The notes under the pieces were generated by a model. It saw only the letters and a program-made list of their open reading frames with translations. It was not told where the DNA came from and ran no database searches. A stretch of 35,801 bases of DNA from Candidatus Delongbacteria bacterium (GTDB taxonomy: Bacteria; Delongbacteria; UBA4055). The translations under genes and the position numbers were made by a program. Positions 8,543 to 16,332 of this stretch are shown here, in pieces; the stretch's first letter is position 1; every line of letters starts with the position of its first letter. The stretch spans positions 1 through 35,801 of the forward strand of contig JAFGUL010000215.1 in NCBI GenBank assembly GCA_016938535.1, written 5' to 3'.

Positions 8543-10558
8543 ATGAAAAATTTTAACCGGCCCGCAAAAAAAAATCCAGGAAAACATCGGGAAGGGAAGG
8601 ATACGGACGAGATCAAAAAAACCGCAAAGTCCTACACCGGAATAATCCAGATAAGAAAGAACGGTAACGGAAAGATCGTTTCTCAGGACATCGAGGGAGA
8701 TATTTTTATACCGAGGATATTCACCAACGACGCTTTCGACGGTGACGAAGTGGAATTCGTGCTAATTCCTTCTCCCAAGTACTGGGACATCGAAGGAAAG
8801 GTCGTCAGAGTTCTCAAGAGAATAAATACAGAGTTCGTCGGCGAGATCAAATACATCAGCAACGCTCTTTACGTGATCTGTGACAACGGCCTGAAAGTCA
8901 GGCTGAGCAAGAAAAAAGTCGAAAAAAGATTTCAGGAGCTTGAAGAAGGCACGATGGTAGTGATAGACGTCGATGACTGGCGTAATCAGGTGAACGCGCA
9001 TATAGTAGAAGTTTTAGGCGATAAGGAAGATCCTCATGTTTCTCTCAGAGCGATAGCAAGAAAGCACGGTTTTAAAGATACTTTCCCGAAAGAGGTAGAG
9101 GCTGAACTTGACCAGTACACGCAGGAGTTTATTACCGTCAAGATACCTGACAGGACAGATGTGAGGCACGAAAAGATATTTACTATCGATCCGGCCGACG
9201 CAAAGGATTTTGACGACGCGATAAATATTACAAAACTGCCCGACGGGTCATTCGACCTGGGAGTTCATATCGCGGATGTGTCGTCATACATTCCTGAAGG
9301 AGGCGCGCTGGATATCGAGGCCGCTTCAAGAGGTACTTCGCTTTACATGCCTTCATCCGTCGTGCCGATGCTGCCGAGGAAACTGTCGAACTATTTATGC
9401 AGTTTAAATCCCAACGTTGAAAGGCTGGCGTTCTCATGCTTTATGAGGATCGGCGCTGACGGTGAGATAAAGAATTACCATTTCAAGGAAACGGTGATGA
9501 AATCCGCTTTCCGTTTCAATTATAAGGAATATCAGGACCTTCTTGATGCGGCGTTGAAGGGAGAAAAGACCGATCCGAAGTATGATGATTTCAGGCAGGA
9601 AACGGTCTGGTCGAAAGAGCTTAAAGACATTCTGAGGAGCAAAAGATTCAAAGAAGGCGGGATCGAGTTCGAGCTGCCCGAGATCAAGGTGGTAGTTGAC
9701 GAGAACGGTAAAACAATTGATATTCACCGTTACGAGCTTCACGAGTCGAACAATATAATCGAGGACTTCATGCTCGCGGCCAACAGATGCGCCGCGCATT
9801 TTCTTTCGCAGAAAGAAGACAAGTTACCCGGAGTCTACCGTATCCACGATAGGCCGTCACTTGACAAGATCGCCGACTTTTTTGAGGAGCTGCAGGCTAA
9901 CGGTATTACAGCTCCTCCGACTGACGATCCTACGGATCATTTCTATATGCAGAAGCTTCTTACGATAATAAAAGATTCACCCAGCGGCGATTATCTTGCC
10001 AATAATTTCCTCCGCACCATGATGAAGGCCAAGTATTCGACCGACAACATCGGACACTACGGTCTGGCTTTCGACCTTTACACTCACTTCACTTCACCGA
10101 TAAGACGATATCCCGACCTTATGGTTCACAGGCTGATAAAGAAACATCTCAAGAGACTCTCTGTTAATAAAGCCCGGGACAATAAAAGGGTCATTCAGGG
10201 TCTCTGCATGCTCGCTTCAGAACGCGAGGTCAAGGCTATTAAGGCTGAATACGAAGCGAGAGACCTTAAGATCATCGAGTTCATGACCGATAAGATAGGT
10301 AAAGAATATAAAGCTGTAATTGTTACTGTTATGCCTTACGGAACTTATGTCCGTATGCAGGAATGGCCAGTCGAAGGGCTAGTCCGCGCAAGAGAGCAGC
10401 ACATTGACCTTTACGAGTACGACGATACGAGAAAGATATTCAAAGGCAGACGAACCGGAGATGAACTTTTCGTCGGCAAAGAACTGACCGTCAAACTTAA
10501 AGGTGTCAGCAGAGAACTTTTAACGATCGATTTCGATATAGTAAAAGAGAAGAAATAA
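8543..10558 (+). CDS. rnr: exoribonuclease R
   Basis: A 671-residue RNase II-superfamily 3'-5' exoribonuclease, able in this family to degrade structured RNA. Order: short basic N-terminus, cold-shock-like OB domains (about 35-175), RNB domain with DPADAKDFDDA, where Asp216, Asp222, Asp224 and Asp225 match the magnesium ligands of E. coli RNase R with the same spacing, and a C-terminal S1 domain (about 580-665). The helix-turn-helix extension of the E. coli enzyme is missing, as in many shorter homologues. Another in-frame ATG lies at 8537, but CGGAGA then sits only one base away; from 8543 the spacing is about seven, so 8543 is preferred. A strong terminator follows at once. Confidence 0.93.
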   Translation: MKNFNRPAKKNPGKHREGKDTDEIKKTAKSYTGIIQIRKNGNGKIVSQDIEGDIFIPRIFTNDAFDGDEVEFVLIPSPKYWDIEGKVVRVLKRINTEFVGEIKYISNALYVICDNGLKVRLSKKKVEKRFQELEEGTMVVIDVDDWRNQVNAHIVEVLGDKEDPHVSLRAIARKHGFKDTFPKEVEAELDQYTQEFITVKIPDRTDVRHEKIFTIDPADAKDFDDAINITKLPDGSFDLGVHIADVSSYIPEGGALDIEAASRGTSLYMPSSVVPMLPRKLSNYLCSLNPNVERLAFSCFMRIGADGEIKNYHFKETVMKSAFRFNYKEYQDLLDAALKGEKTDPKYDDFRQETVWSKELKDILRSKRFKEGGIEFELPEIKVVVDENGKTIDIHRYELHESNNIIEDFMLAANRCAAHFLSQKEDKLPGVYRIHDRPSLDKIADFFEELQANGITAPPTDDPTDHFYMQKLLTIIKDSPSGDYLANNFLRTMMKAKYSTDNIGHYGLAFDLYTHFTSPIRRYPDLMVHRLIKKHLKRLSVNKARDNKRVIQGLCMLASEREVKAIKAEYEARDLKIIEFMTDKIGKEYKAVIVTVMPYGTYVRMQEWPVEGLVRAREQHIDLYEYDDTRKIFKGRRTGDELFVGKELTVKLKGVSRELLTIDFDIVKEKK

Positions 10559-10589
10559 AAAAAGCCCCGGATTATCGGGGCTTTTTTTT
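10559..10589. terminator. bidirectional rho-independent terminator
   Basis: AAAGCCCCG (10561-10569), loop GATTAT, CGGGGCTTT (10576-10584), flanked by A residues on the left and T residues to 10589. It ends rnr on the plus strand and the aminotransferase gene on the minus strand, whose stop codon overlaps the T tract. Confidence 0.92.
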
Positions 10590-11823
10590 ACTTCTGGTCT
10601 TTAATGCACTTCGCCAGCCGTTTGATGGCTTCAACGAGCTGCTCCTTTGAAGAATAGGAGAAGTTCAGCCTCATGTGATTGTTCGCGGGTTTCCCTCCGT
10701 AAAACTGCCATCCAGGCACGAAAGCTACATTATATTTTTCTACAGCCTGATAAAAAAGTTTTTCAGTATCAATATGCTCAGGCACTGTTACCCACAGAAA
10801 AAGTCCGCCTTCGGGTTTCGTCCAGCTCACTCCTGAACTTTTCGGAAAATATTTATCCATTGTAGCCAGAAACAGTTTCAGTTTGTCCCTGTAGTAGTTC
10901 CTGCAGTTTTCAAAATGCTTCTCAAGGTCCATCTCGGTCAGATATGCTGCGCATATATCCTGATTGTATTTCGGAGTATTAAGGATATTTCCTTCCTTGA
11001 TATTACACATTTTCTTTATCACTTCCGCCGGTCCGATATTGAACCCGACCCTCATTCCGGGACAGAAGATCTTCGAGAAAGTGTAAAGCCCGATCACGTT
11101 CGTGCCCTTGTACTTTTTCTGGTCGATTGAGAAGATCGAAGGAGGTATTTTTCCCTGGTATCTTAGATCTTTGTACGGACTGTCCTCGATGACCGGGATA
11201 TCGTATTCGTAGCTGAGATCCAGCAGAGCTTCCCTTTTCTTCACGCTCATTGATATGCCTGTCGGATTCTGGAAATCAGGAACGACATAGATGAACTTGG
11301 GCATCTTCCCGCCCTTCTTCTTTATCGCTTCGAGCTTCTTACGGAATCCTTTCACGTTCGAGCCGTCCTCCTCGATATCGACTCCGATGTATTTAGGCCT
11401 GTTGAGATCGAATGCTACTATAGCTCCCGCGAAGGTCGGCCTGTCTAGCATAACGGAGTCACCCGGATTCAGAAACAGCCTTCCCGCAAGGTCGAGTCCG
11501 TGCTGGCCTGATGTGGTGACAAGCAGGTTCTCTTCTTTAATATTTATCTTATCGCGTTTAAGATATTTAATAACGGCATCGAAAAGGGCTTTTTCACCCG
11601 GAATGGAAGAATATTGCATGACCTGATCGATCCTGCTTCCATCGAGCGATTTCTTTGTCGCCAGCCTGACCTCAGCCTTCTGAAAAACATCAGGCGAAGG
11701 AAGCCCTCCCGCAAGCGAAATTATGTTCGGGTTCGATGCGAGAAGCTTTAAGGTCTTCCCTATCGGATAACCTTCGTAATCTACGGCGTTCTCCGAGAAA
11801 CGCTTACTCCAGTTCTTTATCAT
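10588..11823 (-). CDS. PLP-dependent class I/II aminotransferase (2-aminoadipate/LysN-like)
   Basis: A 411-residue fold-type I aminotransferase. Signature pieces in order: SLAGGLPSPDVF near the N-terminus, TTSGQHGLDLAGRLFL, the substrate loop DFQNPTGISM, the cofactor-aspartate segment VIEDSPYKDLRYQG, and TFSKIFCPGMRVGF with the Schiff-base lysine at residue 251; GGLFLWVTVP and MRLNFS follow near the end. This pattern is the group containing LysN (2-aminoadipate aminotransferase), aromatic/branched-chain aminotransferases and the catalytic part of MocR regulators, but no HTH domain is fused. The amino donor and acceptor cannot be fixed from sequence. Start ATG has GAGG five bases upstream. It may be read with the upstream 414-residue gene, though a palindrome separates them. 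Confidence 0.9.
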   Translation of the reverse strand: MIKNWSKRFSENAVDYEGYPIGKTLKLLASNPNIISLAGGLPSPDVFQKAEVRLATKKSLDGSRIDQVMQYSSIPGEKALFDAVIKYLKRDKINIKEENLLVTTSGQHGLDLAGRLFLNPGDSVMLDRPTFAGAIVAFDLNRPKYIGVDIEEDGSNVKGFRKKLEAIKKKGGKMPKFIYVVPDFQNPTGISMSVKKREALLDLSYEYDIPVIEDSPYKDLRYQGKIPPSIFSIDQKKYKGTNVIGLYTFSKIFCPGMRVGFNIGPAEVIKKMCNIKEGNILNTPKYNQDICAAYLTEMDLEKHFENCRNYYRDKLKLFLATMDKYFPKSSGVSWTKPEGGLFLWVTVPEHIDTEKLFYQAVEKYNVAFVPGWQFYGGKPANNHMRLNFSYSSKEQLVEAIKRLAKCIKDQK

Positions 11824-11849
11824 AATTGCCTCTACATTTTATTAACATG

Positions 11850-11978
11850 TTAAGGCTGTTCAGAAACGAGCAATTCAAGGAAAAGCGGTCATTTTTGATA
11901 AGGAGCTTGCATTAAGCAAGTGACTTGATAAAATTACGCTTTTGACGAAGAATTACGAAGTTTATCAGCAGCCTATAA
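11850..11978. repeat. long imperfect palindromic element
   Basis: Almost the whole 149-base gap is one imperfect inverted repeat folding around CTTGC-ATTAA-GCAAG at 11906-11920. Comparing the left arm with the reverse complement of the right arm gives matching blocks in the same order: AGGCTG, AAA, AATTC, AAAAGCG, ATTTT, CTTGC. The right end covers the stop codon of the 414-residue gene (TAG shared with the arm that begins AGGCTG). No ORF lies inside. It looks like a MITE or REP-like element, or a very long RNA hairpin. There is no second copy in this window. Confidence 0.7.
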
Positions 11979-13217
11979 TGAGCCTTTACCGAATTGAGTA
12001 CGGATGCCTTTCTTCTTCATAAAATCCATACCGTCCTTTGTAGCTTTAAGCGACTTGTAGTATATCACGTCGCCGATCTTTCCTGCAAGCTTGTTCCTCT
12101 CTTCATCCGATACGAAGTACGCTGCCATTGTGTCAAGCTCTCTTGCGGTTCCGTCGCTCTCGTATTTGTAGGTGATGTCCGTTCCGCTCTCAAGAACTTT
12201 GTAGGCGTTCTTCGTCCAGTCGAATCCGGCCATACCAAGGTCCGGATTTATCCTCATGTGCGCGGCCAGACTTATTCCTTTTATCCCGCTTTTCTTGAGT
12301 TCATTCGCGCAGGTGATGAAAGTGTCGGGGTCCGCTCCGTTACCGATGTTGATCTCATATATAGGTGTCGTGCCGTCCTTGCGGATATATTCGTTGATGA
12401 TATTGAGAAGCATCCTGAAATGCATTGTTGTCTGGGTTGACAGAAGCATAGAAACTTTGAAAGTCAGGTTAGGAATATCTTTCGCATAATAACATGCCGC
12501 GATGATAGTGCTCCAGCTAGGATTAAGATAGAAATCCCCTCCTGTTTCCATTGCCGTTCTTGTAACTCCGTCAAGGTATACCAGGTGATTGCTGTTCGCT
12601 ACTTCGATACCACCGAAGTTACCGAAAAATGTTCCCTGATTCTTTAGTATCAGCGCCGAGTTGGTTTTATCGACCTTTGCCCTTTCGAATTTCTCGCCTG
12701 TCACTTTCTCAAGTTCTTTGAATCTCTTTTCCGGCTGCGGAGTTCCGATAAGATTAGTGCTGCAGTATTTTTGTGCTCCCATTATATTTTCTGCCATGCA
12801 TAGAGTAGCCATAAGATCGCCTGAATATACATAATGATCTGTAAGAGGAACAACGGAAATGAATTCCGCAGGAATGAAAACAGGGTCTTTCTTAGCTGTT
12901 TTAACCACTTTCTTCATAAAGTTATAAGTAACGGCGGCTCCCTGAAAACCAGAGACCTGGCTTCTGGCGATACCGAGTTTCTTGTTGTATTTTATCTTGT
13001 TGGCTTTTTCAAAATCGGCAAGCTTCGGGAATTTCTTGATCAGCTTTTCCGCGTCGGCTATCATTTCTCCATAGCCTTTTTCCTTCAGAACTTTCTTTCT
13101 GGTCTCGAATTTCTTGTTGTGAGCTATCGTATCGTTGATCTTTTTAGCTCCACCGTGAAATTTTTTCAGCGCGTCCATCGCTTTTTTGTCTCTGGCAGAC
13201 AGCAATTCATACTTCAT
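11973..13217 (-). CDS. conserved-looking protein of unknown function (414 residues)
   Basis: A soluble, lysine-rich protein with no signal peptide, membrane segment or nucleotide-binding motif that I recognise. The first 100 residues look helical; from about 110 onward the pattern alternates strands and helices, with glycine-containing turns such as GTFFGNFGGIEVANSNHLVYLDG and EINIGNGADPDTFITCANELKKSGIKGISLAAH, which suggests an alpha/beta or barrel enzyme fold. Two histidines in the TTMHF and AAHMR contexts and acidic residues nearby could bind a metal or cofactor, but that is a guess. The start has GGAGGGG upstream and is well supported; a divergent promoter pair lies between it and thrC. 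Proximity to the aminotransferase and threonine genes hints at amino acid metabolism, without proof. Confidence 0.85.
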   Translation of the reverse strand: MKYELLSARDKKAMDALKKFHGGAKKINDTIAHNKKFETRKKVLKEKGYGEMIADAEKLIKKFPKLADFEKANKIKYNKKLGIARSQVSGFQGAAVTYNFMKKVVKTAKKDPVFIPAEFISVVPLTDHYVYSGDLMATLCMAENIMGAQKYCSTNLIGTPQPEKRFKELEKVTGEKFERAKVDKTNSALILKNQGTFFGNFGGIEVANSNHLVYLDGVTRTAMETGGDFYLNPSWSTIIAACYYAKDIPNLTFKVSMLLSTQTTMHFRMLLNIINEYIRKDGTTPIYEINIGNGADPDTFITCANELKKSGIKGISLAAHMRINPDLGMAGFDWTKNAYKVLESGTDITYKYESDGTARELDTMAAYFVSDEERNKLAGKIGDVIYYKSLKATKDGMDFMKKKGIRTQFGKGSL

Positions 13218-13268
13218 CGTCCCCTCCGTTTTACTTATTTTAATTGCTCATTATTTCTTCTGTTAAGA

Positions 13269-13297
13269 TAAATAAAAACAATTTTCAATAATATCAA
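13269..13297 (-). promoter_or_regulatory. predicted promoter of the 414-residue gene
   Basis: On the minus strand TTGATA (complement of 13292-13297), a 17-base spacer and TATTTA (complement of 13269-13274), about 50 bases before the start codon. Confidence 0.4.
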
Positions 13298-13317
13298 GAA
13301 CATTATTTACAAATTTA

Positions 13318-13346
13318 TTGCTAAAAAGCTCATTTTTTCATAATTT
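13318..13346 (+). promoter_or_regulatory. predicted promoter of the thrC operon
   Basis: TTGCTA at 13318-13323, 17-base spacer, TAATTT at 13341-13346, 28 bases before the chosen ATG. A TTG-started extension of thrC would lie inside this element, which supports the downstream start. Confidence 0.45.
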
Positions 13347-13374
13347 TCGGCTTATAAAAATCCAAGGGGAAATC

Positions 13375-14739
13375 ATGGCAAAACCAATTACCTACTACTC
13401 GACGAATTTAAAAGCGGAACCAGTATCGTTCAAAGAAGCGCTTCTGAAGGGGATCGCACCGGACAAGGGACTTTTCATGCCCGACCAAATACCGCAATTC
13501 ACGGCTGACGAGATCGAATCGTTCGGCACAATGGACTACTGGGAGATCGCATATACCGTTATCCACAAATTCTTAAAGGACGATATTCCTGCGGACGATC
13601 TGAAAGCCATCTGTAAGGACGCTTATGATTTTGATGTTCCGCTGGAGAAAGGATATGACAGGAAATATGTCATGAGGCTCGATCAGGGACCTACAGCTTC
13701 GTTCAAGGACTTTGCCGCGAGGATGATGGGCAGACTGATGAACTACTATCTTTCGAGAGATCACAGAAAGCTTTTAATACTGACAGCCACATCGGGAGAC
13801 ACCGGCAGCGCTATAGCCAACGCTTATTACGGGCTCAACAATGTTAAAGCTTTAGTTCTCTTCCCCGAAAAAGAGGTGACCAACAGACAGAGAAAACAGA
13901 TGACAACGCTGGGAAAGAACATTCAGATCGTTTCTCTGGACGGGAAATTCGACGACTGCCAGGCGCTCGTCAAGCAGGCTTTCGCTGATACTGACCTTGA
14001 TCATTTGAACCTTTCATCTGCGAACTCGATCAATATAGGAAGGCTTATACCTCAGACGGTCTATTACTTCTACTCCTACGCAAAGCTTAGAAAAGCGAAA
14101 GGCGAAAAGATAATCTTTTCTGTTCCTTCCGGAAATTTCGGCGATATGATGGGCGGAGTGATCGCTATGAAGATGGGACTTCCGGTTAAGAAATTCATTA
14201 TCTCTACCAACGATAACGACGAGTATCCGAAATTCTTAAAGACCGAAGATTACGATATAATAGTACCTTCAAAGAACTGTATCTCAAGTGCGATGAACGT
14301 GGGTCACCCGAGCAATATGGCGAGGCTGGTGGCTCTTTACGGCGGCGTGATGAGCGAGAAGGGAACGGTCATTAAAAAAGCCGACATGAAGCACATGAAA
14401 GAAGAAATATGGGCCGTCAGCATAAACGATGAACATACTAAAGAAACGATAAAGGACGCCTGGAAGAAGCACGAACTGCTACTTGAGCCGCACGGTTCGG
14501 TCGGTTGGGCCGGTCTGCACGAATACATTAAAGAGCACGGTGACGATAAAGAGCAGCTCTACGTATCGCTGGAGACCGCGCATCCCGCCAAGTTCCCCGA
14601 GCAGATCATTGAATTGCTCGGTTTTGATCCGGAGCTTCCTCCGAGCCTTGAAGGAATAGAGCACAAAGAGGAGCAGTACGACAGTATCAGAACCGACTAT
14701 GCCTCGTTCAAAGAATACCTGAAAAAGAACTACAAATAG
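13375..14739 (+). CDS. thrC: threonine synthase
   Basis: A 454-residue PLP enzyme that converts O-phospho-L-homoserine to L-threonine, the last step of the pathway. The N-terminal ITYYSTN opening, LDQGPTASFKDFAARMMG with the Schiff-base lysine at residue 111, and LTATSGDTGSAIANAYYG (phosphate-binding loop) are diagnostic; SGNFGDMMGGVIA and EPHGSVGWAG follow. This is the longer, ThrC class found in E. coli and yeast, not the short plant-like class. The reading frame is open upstream, but ATG at 13375 is preceded by AAGGGGA at 13364-13370 and matches the family N-terminus. The ApgM-like gene begins ten bases after the stop, so the two form an operon. Confidence 0.96.
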   Translation: MAKPITYYSTNLKAEPVSFKEALLKGIAPDKGLFMPDQIPQFTADEIESFGTMDYWEIAYTVIHKFLKDDIPADDLKAICKDAYDFDVPLEKGYDRKYVMRLDQGPTASFKDFAARMMGRLMNYYLSRDHRKLLILTATSGDTGSAIANAYYGLNNVKALVLFPEKEVTNRQRKQMTTLGKNIQIVSLDGKFDDCQALVKQAFADTDLDHLNLSSANSINIGRLIPQTVYYFYSYAKLRKAKGEKIIFSVPSGNFGDMMGGVIAMKMGLPVKKFIISTNDNDEYPKFLKTEDYDIIVPSKNCISSAMNVGHPSNMARLVALYGGVMSEKGTVIKKADMKHMKEEIWAVSINDEHTKETIKDAWKKHELLLEPHGSVGWAGLHEYIKEHGDDKEQLYVSLETAHPAKFPEQIIELLGFDPELPPSLEGIEHKEEQYDSIRTDYASFKEYLKKNYK

Positions 14740-14749
14740 GATACGGACA

Positions 14750-15958
14750 ATGAAATATATCATCATACTCGGCGACGGAATGAGCGACTACCCGATAGAA
14801 AAGCTCGGAGGAAAGACTCCGCTTGAAGCAGCGGACATACCGAACATAGACGCGCTGGCTAAAAAAGGCAGGTGCGGGTTGTTCAGGACAGTACCGGATG
14901 AACTTCCTCCCGGCAGCGAGGTCGCTAATATGGCCGTGCTGGGGTACGATGTGAGAAAACTCTATCAGGGACGCGGAGTTCTCGAAGCGGCCAGTATGGG
15001 TGTGAAACTTGTCCCAGGCGACCTCGCCATGAGATGCAATCTCATCTGCATTTCAGACGGAAAGATCAAGAACCATTCCGCCGGACATATTCCGTCGGAA
15101 GAGGCTCACGAACTGATCGATGCGCTTAATGAGAAACTCGGTGACGATCTAGTCAGATTCCATAAAGGCGTGAGCTACAGGCATCTTTTCGTTCTGAAAG
15201 GCGGCCGGAAGGAAGTAAAGCTGACCCCGCCGCACGACGTTCCGGGTACACTTTTTAAAGATGTTCTTCCCGTTTCTGAAACATTGGAAGCCGACGGTAC
15301 TGCTAAACTTCTTAACGATCTGATATTAAGATCTCAGGAAATATTAAAAGATCACCCTGTGAATGTTAAAAGAGTAGCCGGAGGTAAAGATCCCGCAAAT
15401 TCTATCTGGTTCTGGTCGGCAGGATACAAACCTGAGATGAAAACGCTGCAGGAACTTTACGGTAAAACAGGCGCGGTCATTTCAGCAGTCGATCTGCTTT
15501 ACGGAATCGGCATCTACGCCGGAATGGATGTTATCCATGTTGAAGGCGCGACGGGGCTTTACACGACCAATTATGAAGGAAAAGCAAAAGCCGCGGTCGA
15601 AGCTTTAAGAACTCACGATCTTGTATATCTTCACGTTGAAGCAACGGATGAAGCAGGACACGAGGGCGATGCAGATCTTAAGATCAGATCTCTCGAATAC
15701 CTTGATAAAAGAGCAGTTAAATATATTGTCGAAGAGACCGCGAAATTCGATGAGCCTGTAGCCATTGCCGTTACTCCGGATCATGCAACACCATGCGATG
15801 TAAGAACACACACGCACGACCCGGTACCTTTTATCATTTACAGGCCAGGTGAAGAACCGGACCAAGTTACGGAATATAATGAAAAATCCGCATCTGCTGG
15901 CAGTTACGGATTAATTGAAGGTGATATGTTCATTAAAGCTCTGTTCGGAATAAAATAA
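14750..15958 (+). CDS. ApgM-like alkaline-phosphatase-superfamily enzyme, probable homoserine kinase
   Basis: A 402-residue member of the cofactor-independent phosphoglycerate mutase (archaeal ApgM) family. Visible marks: IILGDGMSDYP with the metal-binding Asp9, PPGSEVANMAVLGYD with the likely phospho-acceptor Ser56, LYQGRGVLEAASMGV, SAGHIPSEEAHELI, then EATDEAGHEGD and TPDHATPCDVRTHTHDPVPF, which supply the other metal ligands. Families of this type next to thrC are annotated as a proposed homoserine kinase, and a Bacteroides member has genetic support for that role as I recall. With thrC ten bases upstream and no GHMP-type thrB in the window, homoserine phosphorylation is more likely than glycolysis. 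Phosphoglycerate mutase activity cannot be excluded. Its stop is one base from a convergent gene, with no terminator. Confidence 0.88.
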   Translation: MKYIIILGDGMSDYPIEKLGGKTPLEAADIPNIDALAKKGRCGLFRTVPDELPPGSEVANMAVLGYDVRKLYQGRGVLEAASMGVKLVPGDLAMRCNLICISDGKIKNHSAGHIPSEEAHELIDALNEKLGDDLVRFHKGVSYRHLFVLKGGRKEVKLTPPHDVPGTLFKDVLPVSETLEADGTAKLLNDLILRSQEILKDHPVNVKRVAGGKDPANSIWFWSAGYKPEMKTLQELYGKTGAVISAVDLLYGIGIYAGMDVIHVEGATGLYTTNYEGKAKAAVEALRTHDLVYLHVEATDEAGHEGDADLKIRSLEYLDKRAVKYIVEETAKFDEPVAIAVTPDHATPCDVRTHTHDPVPFIIYRPGEEPDQVTEYNEKSASAGSYGLIEGDMFIKALFGIK

Positions 15959-15959
15959 G

Positions 15960-16190
15960 CTATTCGTCCAGATACATTTTGCCTTTTGTGGTTATTTCAG
16001 CTATCATTTTACCGGAGACATTCGTTCTCAAGTCGATCAGATCCTTCCTTTCAAGCGCGTATTCGATCTCATTTGCGTATTCCCTCGCTTCGGATTCGCT
16101 TAACGCATCTTTTAAAGCGTCGTAGACAGTTGCCGGGCCGTTCCTTTTAAGGTAGTTCAGTACTGCTTCCATAAGCTGTTTTTCGTGCAT
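15960..16190 (-). CDS. small winged-helix-like protein
   Basis: A 76-residue acidic protein. The sequence predicts three helices followed by a short beta-hairpin: KQLMEAVLNYLKRNGPATVYDALKDA resembles the first helices of a winged-helix or MarR-like domain, and IDLRTNVSGKMIAEITTKGKMYLDE the wing, so it may bind DNA or protein. The track-style longest frame starts at GTG 16202, but GGAGGGGG lies between that codon and ATG 16190, which makes 16190 the likely start. It converges on the ApgM-like gene and has its own divergent promoter against the tricorn gene. The function is unknown, and the fold assignment is inference. Confidence 0.72.
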   Translation of the reverse strand: MHEKQLMEAVLNYLKRNGPATVYDALKDALSESEAREYANEIEYALERKDLIDLRTNVSGKMIAEITTKGKMYLDE

Positions 16191-16221
16191 TTCCCCCTCC
16201 ACAAGTTAAAATGCAGATCAT

Positions 16222-16251
16222 AATATAACTACAAAAAACGCAGAAAATCAA
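16222..16251 (-). promoter_or_regulatory. predicted promoter of the small winged-helix-like gene
   Basis: Minus strand TTGATT (complement of 16246-16251), 18-base spacer, TATATT (complement of 16222-16227), 31 bases before the start codon. Confidence 0.4.
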
Positions 16252-16273
16252 TTAAAAAAATACATTATTATAC

Positions 16274-16302
16274 TTGTTTTCGTTTAAGGAATTTACTATA
16301 AA
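16274..16302 (+). promoter_or_regulatory. predicted promoter of the tricorn protease gene
   Basis: TTGTTT at 16274-16279, 17-base spacer, TATAAA at 16297-16302; the start codon follows 30 bases later with GGAGG at 16321-16325. Confidence 0.55.
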
Positions 16303-16332
16303 TAGGTAAACACATAAAGCGGAGGTAAAACA

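Noticed and set aside
13318..13374. N-terminal extension of threonine synthase from a TTG codon
   Set aside because: It overlaps the predicted -35 and -10; the ATG at 13375 has the Shine-Dalgarno and matches the family start.
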